The notes beneath the pieces are model-generated. The model saw only the letters and a program-made list of their open reading frames with translations. It made no database searches and was not told the DNA's origin. From contig AP026970.1 of the NCBI GenBank assembly GCA_027924025.1, positions 1,634,501 through 1,698,500 of the forward strand: a stretch of DNA of 64,000 nt, in the 5' to 3' direction. Below, piece after piece: positions 38,126-46,134 of this stretch. Source of the stretch: Comamonadaceae bacterium OS-4 (GTDB taxonomy: Bacteria; Pseudomonadota; Gammaproteobacteria; Burkholderiales; Burkholderiaceae_C). Both the position numbers and the translations under genes were made by a program. The stretch's first letter is position 1. Each line of letters begins with the position of its first letter.

Positions 38126-38602
38126 TCAGGCGGCTTTTTTGAGAACCTTGACGGCTTTCAAGACGTCGTCGACATGCCCTGGAACCTTCAGGCCACGCCA
38201 CTCCTCTTTGACCAGGCCATCCGCGCCGATCAGGAAGGTGCTGCGCTCAATGCCTTTGACCTTTTTGCCGTACATGATCTTGTTTTTGACCACGCCGAAC
38301 ATGTGGCACATTTTTTCTTCGGTGTCAGCGATCAGCTCAAAGGGCAGCTCGAGCTTGGCCTTGAATTCGTCGTGAGACTTCATGTTGTCGCGGGAAACAC
38401 CGAACACTTCGGCGCCAGCTTTCACGAAATCTTTGTACTTGTCCCTGAATTGCATGGCTTCGGTAGTGCAACCAGGGGTATTGTCTTTCGGGTAAAAGTA
38501 CAGCACCATGGTTTTCCCGACGTGGGTGGTGTTGGTCACCTTGATGCCGCCGGTAGCGTTGGCTTCGAATTCGGGAAGGGGTTTGTTGACAACAATCGCC
38601 AT
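38126..38602 (-). CDS. bcp: Thioredoxin-dependent thiol peroxidase (Bcp/PrxQ)
   Basis: A 158-residue peroxiredoxin reducing hydroperoxides. The peroxidatic Cys lies in YPKDNTPGCTTEAMQFRD near residue 46. The resolving Cys found 5 residues later in many PrxQ is absent (Thr-Thr-Glu-Ala-Met), so it may be a 1-Cys type or use another Cys such as that in KMCHMFG. The ATG at 38602 is preferred to an upstream TTG at 38614. Confidence 0.93.
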   Translation of the reverse strand: MAIVVNKPLPEFEANATGGIKVTNTTHVGKTMVLYFYPKDNTPGCTTEAMQFRDKYKDFVKAGAEVFGVSRDNMKSHDEFKAKLELPFELIADTEEKMCHMFGVVKNKIMYGKKVKGIERSTFLIGADGLVKEEWRGLKVPGHVDDVLKAVKVLKKAA

Positions 38603-38755
38603 ATGGAATTTCAATCTCGGTGTGTTGACCGGCTAGCCGGACATGTCAGTCATAGGGGGCAGCGTCGAACGTGACAGCAATTCTTCGCTCAGGACCGCAA
38701 CCCGCTATTTTACTCTGAAATGCCCCCACCAAGCGTCGGGCGGTGAGTTGCTTTG

Positions 38756-39121
38756 TCAGACTATGAGGGCCGCGACCACCTTGCGGCCTTCACCCGAGAG
38801 AAAGTTATAGGTGCGGCAGGCGGCCTGGGTGTCCATGGTTTCTACGCCGATGCGGGCGCTGTAGAGGGGCGATATCCATTTCGGATGTGGAAAGCGGATC
38901 TTGCTGCCGCTCCCGAAGAGCACCAATTCCGGCGCGAGTGCAGCCAGCTCCTGAAAAAGCGCTTCCGTCAGGTCTTCAAATCGGGTGCAAGCCCATGGGC
39001 GGCAGATCCCTTGGCTGCTCACGATGATGCTGCTGTGGTGTTTTTCGCCGTTGACTTCGACCCAGTCGGGACCGTAGCCGGTGATGGAAGGGCCTTGTGT
39101 TGCGTCGGGGATGAATTTCAT
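38756..39121 (-). CDS. Mth938-like domain protein (DUF498)
   Basis: A 121-residue single-domain protein of the Mth938/NDUFAF3 fold. Seen: ITGYGPDWVEVNGEKHHSS, ELVLFGSGSKIRFPHP and MDTQAACRTYNFLSGEGRKV, which are family hallmarks. Its function in bacteria is not established. It is divergent from the aminotransferase gene; the two starts are 94 bases apart. Confidence 0.87.
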   Translation of the reverse strand: MKFIPDATQGPSITGYGPDWVEVNGEKHHSSIIVSSQGICRPWACTRFEDLTEALFQELAALAPELVLFGSGSKIRFPHPKWISPLYSARIGVETMDTQAACRTYNFLSGEGRKVVAALIV

Positions 39122-39215
39122 GGGGAGGGTGGTACCGGAAGACGCAAGCGGAGTGCCTGCCGAACTGTGGTCAAATTATAGGTTTCGCCCTGTGCTGACA
39201 CCTCCCGGAGGGACT

Positions 39216-40442
39216 TTGAAAACCATTCAGAAATCTGCCAAGCTGGCCAACGTGCTCTACGACATCCGCGGTCCTATCATGGACGCGGCGCGTCAGATGG
39301 AGGACGAGGGTCAGAAGATCATCAAGCTCAATCTGGGCAACTTGGCGGTATTCGGTTTTGATGCGCCCGAAGAAATCCAGCAGGACATGATCCGCAACCT
39401 GCCGAACTCGGCAGGCTACTCCGACAGCAAAGGCATTTTTGCAGCCCGCAAAGCGGTCATGCATGAGACCCAGAAGCAGGGCATTGCCGGCGTTACCCTG
39501 GATGACATTTATCTGGGCAACGGCGCCAGTGAGCTGATCACCATGGCTACCAATGCCTTGCTGGACAACGGTGACGAGTTGCTGTTGCCTATGCCTGACT
39601 ACCCCTTGTGGACTGCAGCCACCAGCCTGTCCGGCGGCACACCGGTGCATTACCTGTGCGATGAGAACAATGGCTGGATGCCCGACCTGGACGACATCCG
39701 CGCGAAGATTACGCCACGCACCAAGGGCATTGTGGTGATCAACCCCAACAACCCGACCGGCGTGTTGTATTCCACCGAGCTGCTGCAAGGCATCATCGAG
39801 ATCGCCCGCCAGCACGGCCTGGTGATTCTGGCGGACGAGGTCTACGACAAGGTCTTGTACGACGGTATCCAGCACACGGCCATGGCCAGCTTGTCGACCG
39901 ACGTGTTGACGCTCACCTTCAACTCCCTGTCCAAAAGCTACCGCTCCTGCGGGTATCGCGCAGGCTGGCTGGTGGTGTCGGGTAACAAAAAGTCGGCGGC
40001 TGACTACATCGAGGGCCTCAACATGCTCTCGAACATGAAGCTGTGCTCCAACGTGCCCGGCCAGTGGGCGATCCAGACCGCTTTGGGCGGTTACCAGAGC
40101 ATCAACGATCTGGTGTGCGAAGGCGGGCGTTTGCGCCGCCAACGCGACTTGGCTTATGAGCTGATTACCGCCATCCCCGGCGTGACCTGTGTGAAGCCGC
40201 AGGCCGCGCTGTACATGTTTCCCAAGCTGGACCCCAAGGTGTACCCCATCTCGGACGACCGGCAATTTTTCCTGGAGCTGCTGCGCGAGACCCGCGTCAT
40301 GCTGGTGCAGGGAACCGGCTTTAACTGGCATGCTCCCGACCACTTCCGCATCGTGTTCCTCCCGCATGAGGACGATTTGCGTGAAGCCATCGGTCGCATT
40401 GCCAAGTTCCTTGAGAGCTATCGCAAGCGCAACGGGAACTGA
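39216..40442 (+). CDS. alaA: AlaA-type pyridoxal-phosphate aminotransferase
   Basis: A 408-residue class I aminotransferase that matches AlaA (glutamate-pyruvate transaminase). Seen: KLANVLYDIRGPIMDAARQM, NLGNLAVFGFDAPEEI, the cofactor lysine in NSLSKSYRSCGYRAGW near residue 240, and VINPNNPTGVLYS. The start is a TTG at 39216, with GGAGGG just upstream; the frame continues to 39081 but that part does not match the family. It stands just before hom and thrC, as in many Burkholderiales. Confidence 0.9.
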   Translation: MKTIQKSAKLANVLYDIRGPIMDAARQMEDEGQKIIKLNLGNLAVFGFDAPEEIQQDMIRNLPNSAGYSDSKGIFAARKAVMHETQKQGIAGVTLDDIYLGNGASELITMATNALLDNGDELLLPMPDYPLWTAATSLSGGTPVHYLCDENNGWMPDLDDIRAKITPRTKGIVVINPNNPTGVLYSTELLQGIIEIARQHGLVILADEVYDKVLYDGIQHTAMASLSTDVLTLTFNSLSKSYRSCGYRAGWLVVSGNKKSAADYIEGLNMLSNMKLCSNVPGQWAIQTALGGYQSINDLVCEGGRLRRQRDLAYELITAIPGVTCVKPQAALYMFPKLDPKVYPISDDRQFFLELLRETRVMLVQGTGFNWHAPDHFRIVFLPHEDDLREAIGRIAKFLESYRKRNGN

Positions 40443-40450
40443 CTCACTCT

Positions 40451-40500
40451 GATTTTGATAGCTGCCCGCGCACTGTTTGCAAGGGCTAGACGCACTTTTT
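40451..40500 (+). repeat. Dispersed palindromic repeat, copy 5 (left arm lost)
   Basis: TTTTGATAGCTGCCCGCGCA, a spacer, then AAGGGCTAGACGCACTTTTT. It fills the gap between the aminotransferase stop and hom. Confidence 0.78.
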
Positions 40501-40513
40501 ACGTAAAAACGAT

Positions 40514-41836
40514 ATGAAACCGATACAAGTAGGCCTGCTCGGCATTGGCACCGTGGGAAGCGGCACATTCAATGTGCTCAAGCGCAACCAGCAAGAAATC
40601 CAGGGCCGTGCCGGTCGCGGTATCGAAATCACCATGGTGGCTGACCTCGATGTGGCACGTGCCCAAAGCGTCGTCGGTCCCGACGTAAAGGTGGTGAACG
40701 ACGCGCGCGCTGTCATTGCCAACCCCGAGATCGATATCGTCATCGAGTTGATCGGCGGCTACGGCATTGCCAAGGCGCTGGTACTTGAAGCTATCGCAGC
40801 TGGCAAGCATGTGGTCACCGCCAACAAGGCCTTGCTGGCTGTGCACGGCACCGAAATTTTTGCTGCTGCGTCCGCCAAGGGCGTGATGGTGGCCTTTGAA
40901 GCGGCCGTGGCCGGTGGCATTCCCATCATCAAAGCGCTGCGCGAAGGCCTGACCGCCAACCGTATCCAATGGATTGCCGGCATCATCAACGGCACCACCA
41001 ACTTCATCCTGTCCGAGATGCGCGACAAGGGCCTGGACTTTGACGTGGTGCTCAAAGAAGCCCAGCGCCTGGGTTACGCCGAAGCCGACCCGACTTTTGA
41101 CATCGAAGGTGTGGATGCCGCGCACAAAGTCACCTTGATGAGCGCGATTGCCTTCGGCATTCCTGTGCAGTTCGACAAGGCCTATGTGGAAGGCATCACC
41201 AAGCTGGGCGCGGCCGACATCAAATACGCCGAGCAACTGGGCTACCGCATCAAGCTGTTGGGCATTACCAAGCGCACCGCTGCCGGCATTGAGCTGCGCG
41301 TGCACCCCACACTGGTACCGGCCAAGCGCCTGATCGCCAATGTGGAAGGCGCCATGAACGCAGTCATGGCCCATGGCGACGCCGTGGGCACCACGCTGTA
41401 TTACGGCAAGGGCGCGGGCTCAGAGCCCACTGCCAGCGCCGTAATTGCCGATCTGGTGGATATCACCCGCCTGCACACTGCGGATGCCGCCCAGCGCGTG
41501 CCGCACCTGGCTTTCCAGCCCGATGCCATCAGCAACACCCCCGTGTTGGCGATGAGCGAAGTGGTAACCAGCTACTACCTGCGCCTGCGCGTGGCCGACG
41601 AGGCCGGTGTGTTGGCCAAGGTCACCGGTTTGCTGGCCGAGGCCGGCATCAGCATCGATGCAGTGCTGCAACGTGAAGCGGACGAAATCAGCGGTGAAGC
41701 GGCGACCCAGACCGACGTCATCATCCTGACCCACGACTGCGCAGAAGCCAAGATGAACGCGGCCCTCGCCCAGATGCAGGCGCTGCCCACCGTGTTGCAG
41801 CCCATCACCCGCATCCGCAAGGAAGAGCTGGCGTAA
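40514..41836 (+). CDS. hom: Homoserine dehydrogenase
   Basis: Reduces aspartate semialdehyde to homoserine for threonine and methionine synthesis. The 440-residue protein has the nucleotide loop GLLGIGTVGSGTF, the catalytic region AGIINGTTNFILSEM and AEADPTFDIEGVDAAHK, and a C-terminal ACT domain (about 350-430, YYLRLRVADEAGVLAKVTGL) that probably mediates threonine feedback. thrC follows 15 bases later. Confidence 0.96.
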   Translation: MKPIQVGLLGIGTVGSGTFNVLKRNQQEIQGRAGRGIEITMVADLDVARAQSVVGPDVKVVNDARAVIANPEIDIVIELIGGYGIAKALVLEAIAAGKHVVTANKALLAVHGTEIFAAASAKGVMVAFEAAVAGGIPIIKALREGLTANRIQWIAGIINGTTNFILSEMRDKGLDFDVVLKEAQRLGYAEADPTFDIEGVDAAHKVTLMSAIAFGIPVQFDKAYVEGITKLGAADIKYAEQLGYRIKLLGITKRTAAGIELRVHPTLVPAKRLIANVEGAMNAVMAHGDAVGTTLYYGKGAGSEPTASAVIADLVDITRLHTADAAQRVPHLAFQPDAISNTPVLAMSEVVTSYYLRLRVADEAGVLAKVTGLLAEAGISIDAVLQREADEISGEAATQTDVIILTHDCAEAKMNAALAQMQALPTVLQPITRIRKEELA

Positions 41837-41851
41837 TCAGGACACTGCCGA

Positions 41852-43279
41852 ATGCAATACATCTCTACCCGCGGTAATCAAGACCGCAAACGCTTCTGCG
41901 AAATCCTGCTCGAAGGCCTGGCGCCGGACGGCGGCTTGTACATGCCGGTGGCCTATCCGCAAGTGGACGACGCTACGCTGACCCGCTGGCGCAAGGTCTA
42001 TCACGAGCAGGGCTACGCCACGCTCGCGTTTGAAATCCTGTCGCTGTACATCGACGACATTCCCGCCGACGACCTGCGTGCCCTGTGCGCCAAGACCTAC
42101 ACGGCTGAGGTGTTCGGCACCGGCGAGATCGTGCCCCTGCGCCACCTGCAGGACGGCGTCTGGATCGAAGCGCTGTCTAACGGCCCGACGCTGGCGTTCA
42201 AGGACATGGCCATGCAGCTGTTGGGCAACCTGTTCGAATACGAACTGGCCCGCCGCGGCGAAGAGCTCAACATTCTCGGCGCCACCAGTGGCGACACCGG
42301 CAGCGCCGCCGAACACGCCATGCGTGGCAAAAAGGGCGTGCGCGTCTTCATGACCAGCCCGCACGGCCGCATGAGCCCCTTCCAGCAGGCACAAATGTTC
42401 AGCCTGCAGGACGCCAACATCTACAACATCGCCATTAAAGGTGTGTTTGATGACTGCCAGGACATCGTCAAGGCCGTCTCCAACGACCTCGAGTTCAAGC
42501 GCAAATACAAAATCGGTACGGTCAACTCCATCAACTGGGCGCGTCTGCTGGCCCAGGTGGTGTACTACTTTGCCGGCTACATCCAAGCGACCGAGTCCAA
42601 CGCCCAGAAGGTGTCGTTCAGCGTGCCGAGCGGCAATTTCGGCAACGTGTGTGCCGGCCATGTGGCCCGTCAGATGGGTTTGCCAGTCGACAAGCTGGTG
42701 GTTGCCACCAACGAAAACGATGTGCTCGACGAGTTCTTCCGCACCGGCGTGTACCGGGTGCGCGGCACTGCAGACACGCATGAGACATCCAGCCCGTCGA
42801 TGGACATTTCCAAGGCCAGCAATTTCGAACGCTTTGTGTTCGACCTGCTGGGCCGCGACGGTGCGCGGGTGAAGGCGCTGTTCGGCGAAGGCCTGTCCAA
42901 GACCGGCCAGTTCGACCTGAGCGCCGACCCGGTGTTCGCGCAAGCGGCCACCCAGTATGGTTTTGTGAGCGGCAAGAGCACCCATGCCAACCGCTTGGAC
43001 ACCATCCGTGCCACTTACGAGCAGCACGGCATGATGATCGACACCCACACCGCCGATGGCCTGAAGGTGGCCTTGGAGCACCTGACTGTCGGCGTGCCCA
43101 TGGTGGTGTTGGAGACCGCATTGCCCATCAAGTTCGCGGCCACGGTGGTCGAGGCCTTGGGTCGTGATCCTGTTCGCCCGCCGCAGTTTGAAGGTATCGA
43201 AGCCTTGCCCAAACGTGTGCTGGTGATGGATGCCGACGTGCCCGCCATCAAAGCGCTCATTGAGCGTGAGTGTGTGTGA
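41852..43279 (+). CDS. thrC: Threonine synthase
   Basis: A 475-residue PLP enzyme converting O-phosphohomoserine to threonine. Seen: MQYISTRGNQDRKRFCEILL at the N-terminus, cofactor lysine in GPTLAFKDMAMQLLGN near residue 118, GATSGDTGSAAEHAM, and SVPSGNFGNVCAGHVA. The length indicates the long (subfamily with N-terminal domain) type. In operon with hom. Confidence 0.96.
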   Translation: MQYISTRGNQDRKRFCEILLEGLAPDGGLYMPVAYPQVDDATLTRWRKVYHEQGYATLAFEILSLYIDDIPADDLRALCAKTYTAEVFGTGEIVPLRHLQDGVWIEALSNGPTLAFKDMAMQLLGNLFEYELARRGEELNILGATSGDTGSAAEHAMRGKKGVRVFMTSPHGRMSPFQQAQMFSLQDANIYNIAIKGVFDDCQDIVKAVSNDLEFKRKYKIGTVNSINWARLLAQVVYYFAGYIQATESNAQKVSFSVPSGNFGNVCAGHVARQMGLPVDKLVVATNENDVLDEFFRTGVYRVRGTADTHETSSPSMDISKASNFERFVFDLLGRDGARVKALFGEGLSKTGQFDLSADPVFAQAATQYGFVSGKSTHANRLDTIRATYEQHGMMIDTHTADGLKVALEHLTVGVPMVVLETALPIKFAATVVEALGRDPVRPPQFEGIEALPKRVLVMDADVPAIKALIERECV

Positions 43280-43285
43280 CTTGTG

Positions 43286-43344
43286 TATGAAAACGCTGCT
43301 TTGCGCCCGCCAACAGTGCGCGAGCAGCTCCTGAATCTATAGCA
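43286..43344 (-). repeat. Dispersed palindromic repeat, copy 6
   Basis: On the minus strand TGCTATAGATTCAGGAGCTG, then CTCGCGCACTG and a diverged tail. It fills the thrC-moeA gap and ends 1 base before the moeA start codon, so no normal ribosome-binding site remains there. Confidence 0.75.
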
Positions 43345-43345
43345 A

Positions 43346-44605
43346 ATGACTTCTGCACCCAGCGCCCCCCGCAAGCCCTTATTGCCGTTGGACGATGCGC
43401 TGGCGCAGCTGCTTGCAGCCGTGGTGCCCTTGACGGCGACCGAGCGGGTTTCCACTTTCGATGCAGACGGCAGGGTACTGGCCACGGACGTGGTGTCTGT
43501 GTTGCAAGTGCCGGCCTTCGACAACAGCTCCATGGACGGCTATGCCGTGCATGCCGAGGACCTGATGTTCGGCTCCAACGAGCTGCGGGTCACGCAGCGG
43601 ATTGCCGCCGGCGCGGTCGGCGAACATCTGCAAGCCGGCACGGCGGCCCGCATCTTCACCGGTGCACCGGTACCCCCCGGCGCCGATGCGGTGGTCATGC
43701 AAGAAGACTGCACCCGCATCCATGACGAGCGCCATGGCGAGCCTGAGACCATCCGCGTCAACACCACGCCCTTGCCGGGCCAGCACATTCGCCATGCGGG
43801 TGAAGACGTGCAGCGTGGGGATTGCGTGTTGCCTGCTGGCACCCGCCTGGGACCGGCTGAGTTGGGCTTGGCCGCCAGCATCGGCATGGCGCAGCTGGAA
43901 GTGGTGCGCAAGCCGCGAGTGGCCTTGTTCTCGACCGGGGACGAGCTGGTCATGCCCGGCACCGTCGCCCCGCAGGACATGCCCCCCGGCGCCATTTACA
44001 ACTCCAACCGCTTTTTCTTGCTCAACCTGCTGCGCCGCATGGGTTGTGAGGTGGCGGATCTGGGCATCGTGCCTGATAACCGTGCGGCCACCATCGCAGC
44101 GCTGCAGGGCGCAGCTGCTGATAACGACGTCATCCTCACCAGCGGTGGTGTGTCGGTGGGTGAGGAAGACCACATCAAGCCCGCGGTGCAGAGCCTGGGG
44201 TCGCTGGACTTGTGGCAAATCGGCATGAAGCCAGGCAAACCCTTTGCGCACGGGCGCATTGGCGCGGCGCACTTCATCGGGCTGCCGGGTAACCCGGTAT
44301 CCAGCTACGTGACCTTTTTGCTGTTGGTGCGGCCGTTCTTATTGCGCCTGCAAGGCGTGCGGGATGTTGCTATGAAAAGCATAGCTGTCCGCGCAGATTT
44401 TGATTGGCCCAAAGCCGATAAGCGCCGTGAATTTTTGCGGGTGCGCCACAACTCCAATGGCGGACTCGATCTGTTCAGTAACCAGAGCTCGGGGGTGTTG
44501 ACCTCTGCGGTATGGGGGGATGGCTTGGTTGATGTGGCGCCGGGCGAGCCGATTCTGTACGGCCAAGCCGTGCGCTTCATTTCTTTTGACGGGTTGCTGG
44601 CATGA
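43346..44605 (+). CDS. moeA: Molybdopterin molybdenumtransferase MoeA
   Basis: Inserts molybdate into adenylylated molybdopterin. The 419-residue protein has the four-domain MoeA layout: FDNSSMDGYAVHA, GAPVPPGADAVVMQED, GDELVMPGTVAPQD, the MPT-binding SGGVSVGEEDHIK and GLPGNPVSSYVTF. Near residues 342-350 (DVAMKSIAVRA) the coding sequence coincides with a dispersed-repeat copy. The start lies right against another copy. It overlaps moaD by 4 bases. Confidence 0.95.
   Translation: MTSAPSAPRKPLLPLDDALAQLLAAVVPLTATERVSTFDADGRVLATDVVSVLQVPAFDNSSMDGYAVHAEDLMFGSNELRVTQRIAAGAVGEHLQAGTAARIFTGAPVPPGADAVVMQEDCTRIHDERHGEPETIRVNTTPLPGQHIRHAGEDVQRGDCVLPAGTRLGPAELGLAASIGMAQLEVVRKPRVALFSTGDELVMPGTVAPQDMPPGAIYNSNRFFLLNLLRRMGCEVADLGIVPDNRAATIAALQGAAADNDVILTSGGVSVGEEDHIKPAVQSLGSLDLWQIGMKPGKPFAHGRIGAAHFIGLPGNPVSSYVTFLLLVRPFLLRLQGVRDVAMKSIAVRADFDWPKADKRREFLRVRHNSNGGLDLFSNQSSGVLTSAVWGDGLVDVAPGEPILYGQAVRFISFDGLLA
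44368..44396 (+). repeat. Dispersed palindromic repeat, copy 7 (inside moeA)
   Basis: TGCTATGAAAAGCATAGCTG followed by TCCGCGCA: both arms and the CGCGCA box are present, in frame within moeA. Confidence 0.72.
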
Positions 44606-44853
44606 GAGTCACTGTGCGCTACTTTGCCTCGATGCGCGAGGCCATGGGAACTTCCAGCGAAGTGCTCGACACGTCAGCTACCTCTCTCGCGCAGTTGCGC
44701 GTGGAACTGATGGCCCGCGGCGGACCCGGCGCCGAGGCCTTGGGCTCGGACCGCTCTGTGCGGATGGCGCTGAACCAGGTGATGTGTGCGCCCGGCGACT
44801 CTTTACACGAAGGCTGTGAGGTCGCGTTTTTCCCTCCGGTGACCGGTGGTTGA
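44602..44853 (+). CDS. moaD: Molybdopterin synthase sulfur carrier subunit
   Basis: An 83-residue ubiquitin-fold protein that carries thiocarboxylate sulfur on its C-terminal Gly-Gly (FFPPVTGG). MRVTVRYFASMREAMG at the start is typical. It overlaps moeA (ATGA) and precedes moaE by 9 bases. Confidence 0.95.
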   Translation: MRVTVRYFASMREAMGTSSEVLDTSATSLAQLRVELMARGGPGAEALGSDRSVRMALNQVMCAPGDSLHEGCEVAFFPPVTGG

Positions 44854-44862
44854 CTGAGACCC

Positions 44863-45372
44863 ATGGTGGCTCCGAACAATCTCCCCGGCGCTGGCGCGCG
44901 GGCACGAATCCAAGAGGCAGCGTTCGACGTCGCTGCCGAACTCGCTGCGCTGCAGGCAGGTGACCCCCGCGTCGGTGCGGTGTGCAGTTTTGTCGGTACG
45001 GTGCGCGACCGCAATGCGCCGGGCGCTGCGGGCTCGGTCCAGGCGCTTGAGCTGGAGCACTACCCCGGCATGACAGAGAAGTCGATCGAAGCCATGGTGG
45101 ACGCCGCGTTTGCCCGCTTCGATATCCTGGGCGCGAGGGTGGTGCACCGGGTGGGTGTGCTGCAGCCCACTGAGGGGGTGGTGCTGGTCGCCGTAAGCTC
45201 CGCCCACCGTGGCCAGAGTTTTCAGGCCTGTGAATTCATCATGGATTACCTCAAGACCCAGGCACCGTTCTGGAAAAAAGAGACCACGCCCGAAGGCGCT
45301 CATTGGGTGGATGCGCGGGTGAGCGACGATGAGGCCTTGGCCCGCTGGGGCATTGCCGCCCGCAACGCCTGA
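44863..45372 (+). CDS. moaE: Molybdopterin synthase catalytic subunit
   Basis: A 169-residue subunit that transfers sulfur from MoaD to precursor Z. Seen: AVCSFVGTVRDRN, LELEHYPGMTEKSIEAM, SSAHRGQSFQACEFIMDYLK and APFWKKETTPEGAHWV with the catalytic lysines. The N-terminus is about 15 residues longer than usual. Last gene of the moe/moa cluster. Confidence 0.95.
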   Translation: MVAPNNLPGAGARARIQEAAFDVAAELAALQAGDPRVGAVCSFVGTVRDRNAPGAAGSVQALELEHYPGMTEKSIEAMVDAAFARFDILGARVVHRVGVLQPTEGVVLVAVSSAHRGQSFQACEFIMDYLKTQAPFWKKETTPEGAHWVDARVSDDEALARWGIAARNA

Positions 45373-45384
45373 CCGGGTAAGGGC

Positions 45385-45975
45385 TCAGTTCAGGTACTTG
45401 GGGCGCTCAGCGAGGGCAAATGCATCCCAGTCGCTGGTGTCTGCGTCGATCGCCGTTTGACCGGGCAACGCGGACTGCGTATCCGGTTGATTTGCGCCGC
45501 TGATTCCCCATCCGCTGGCCTGCAGACCCAGGCGCAACACATGGAGCAGAGCCAGTGCCGTTTCGCTCACCATGTGGATTTCGACGGTGCGTGTCTCGGT
45601 TTGTCCCTGGCACGCTTCGTCAAAGCGCAAGCTCATTTCGTGTTTGTTCAGCAGCTGGTAGTTGGCTGCGGTCACCAGTAGCGGCCCGCCTGCGTCGGGC
45701 GATGCCTCTTGATATGGGGTCTGGAAGTCGGACTGGCCCAAAGTCTCCGCCTGCTGATGCGCTCGCACAGCACCTTCGGCCGCACCGTCGTGGCCCACGG
45801 TCTGCGGATCGCTCAGGCTGAGCTCGTGCACCGCCTTGTCGAGATGGGGGAACAGGTCCAGCATCAAACGGCGGGTCAGCCACAGGCCTTGCTCATCGCC
45901 CGCGGTCGAGTTCATCCGCACCAACAGGCGGTCTTGCTCGGCGACATAGCTGACTTGAAACTGGTGGACTTGCAT
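45385..45975 (-). CDS. Hypothetical protein between moaE and clpB
   Basis: A 196-residue soluble protein with no signal peptide. The N-terminal strand-like MQVHQFQVSYVAEQDRLLVR and DEQGLWLTRRLMLDLFPHLD, and HEMSLRFDEACQG with RTVEIHMVSETALALLHVLR, look like a conserved small family, but I cannot name it. A central variable stretch is Gln/Ala/Asp-rich. It converges on moaE with 12 bases between the stops and is divergent from clpB. Codon use and the clean frame suggest a real gene. Confidence 0.72.
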   Translation of the reverse strand: MQVHQFQVSYVAEQDRLLVRMNSTAGDEQGLWLTRRLMLDLFPHLDKAVHELSLSDPQTVGHDGAAEGAVRAHQQAETLGQSDFQTPYQEASPDAGGPLLVTAANYQLLNKHEMSLRFDEACQGQTETRTVEIHMVSETALALLHVLRLGLQASGWGISGANQPDTQSALPGQTAIDADTSDWDAFALAERPKYLN

Positions 45976-46071
45976 GCGGACTCAACGACAAAATGACCAG
46001 CACGCATTATCGGGCTCCGGGGTCTTTCAGCCCAGAGTTTGCGCTAGGTCAAACATCACCACTGCCGGTGA

Positions 46072-46099
46072 CTTGAAAACCATCGGCAGGGCCCAAGCT
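46072..46099 (+). promoter_or_regulatory. Candidate heat-shock (sigma-32) promoter of clpB
   Basis: CTTGAAA (46072-46078), 13 bases, CCCAAGCT (46092-46099), 35 bases before the clpB ATG. The -35 is a good sigma-32 match, the -10 is weaker. Confidence 0.6.
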
Positions 46100-46134
46100 G
46101 ATGCATCAACGGATGAACCGTGAGGAGTAACCCC

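Noticed and set aside
39171-40568. A 465-codon minus-strand frame
   Set aside because: Antisense to the AlaA-type aminotransferase and the repeat behind it.
41837-43081. A 414-codon minus-strand frame
   Set aside because: Antisense to thrC; no domain, typical shadow.
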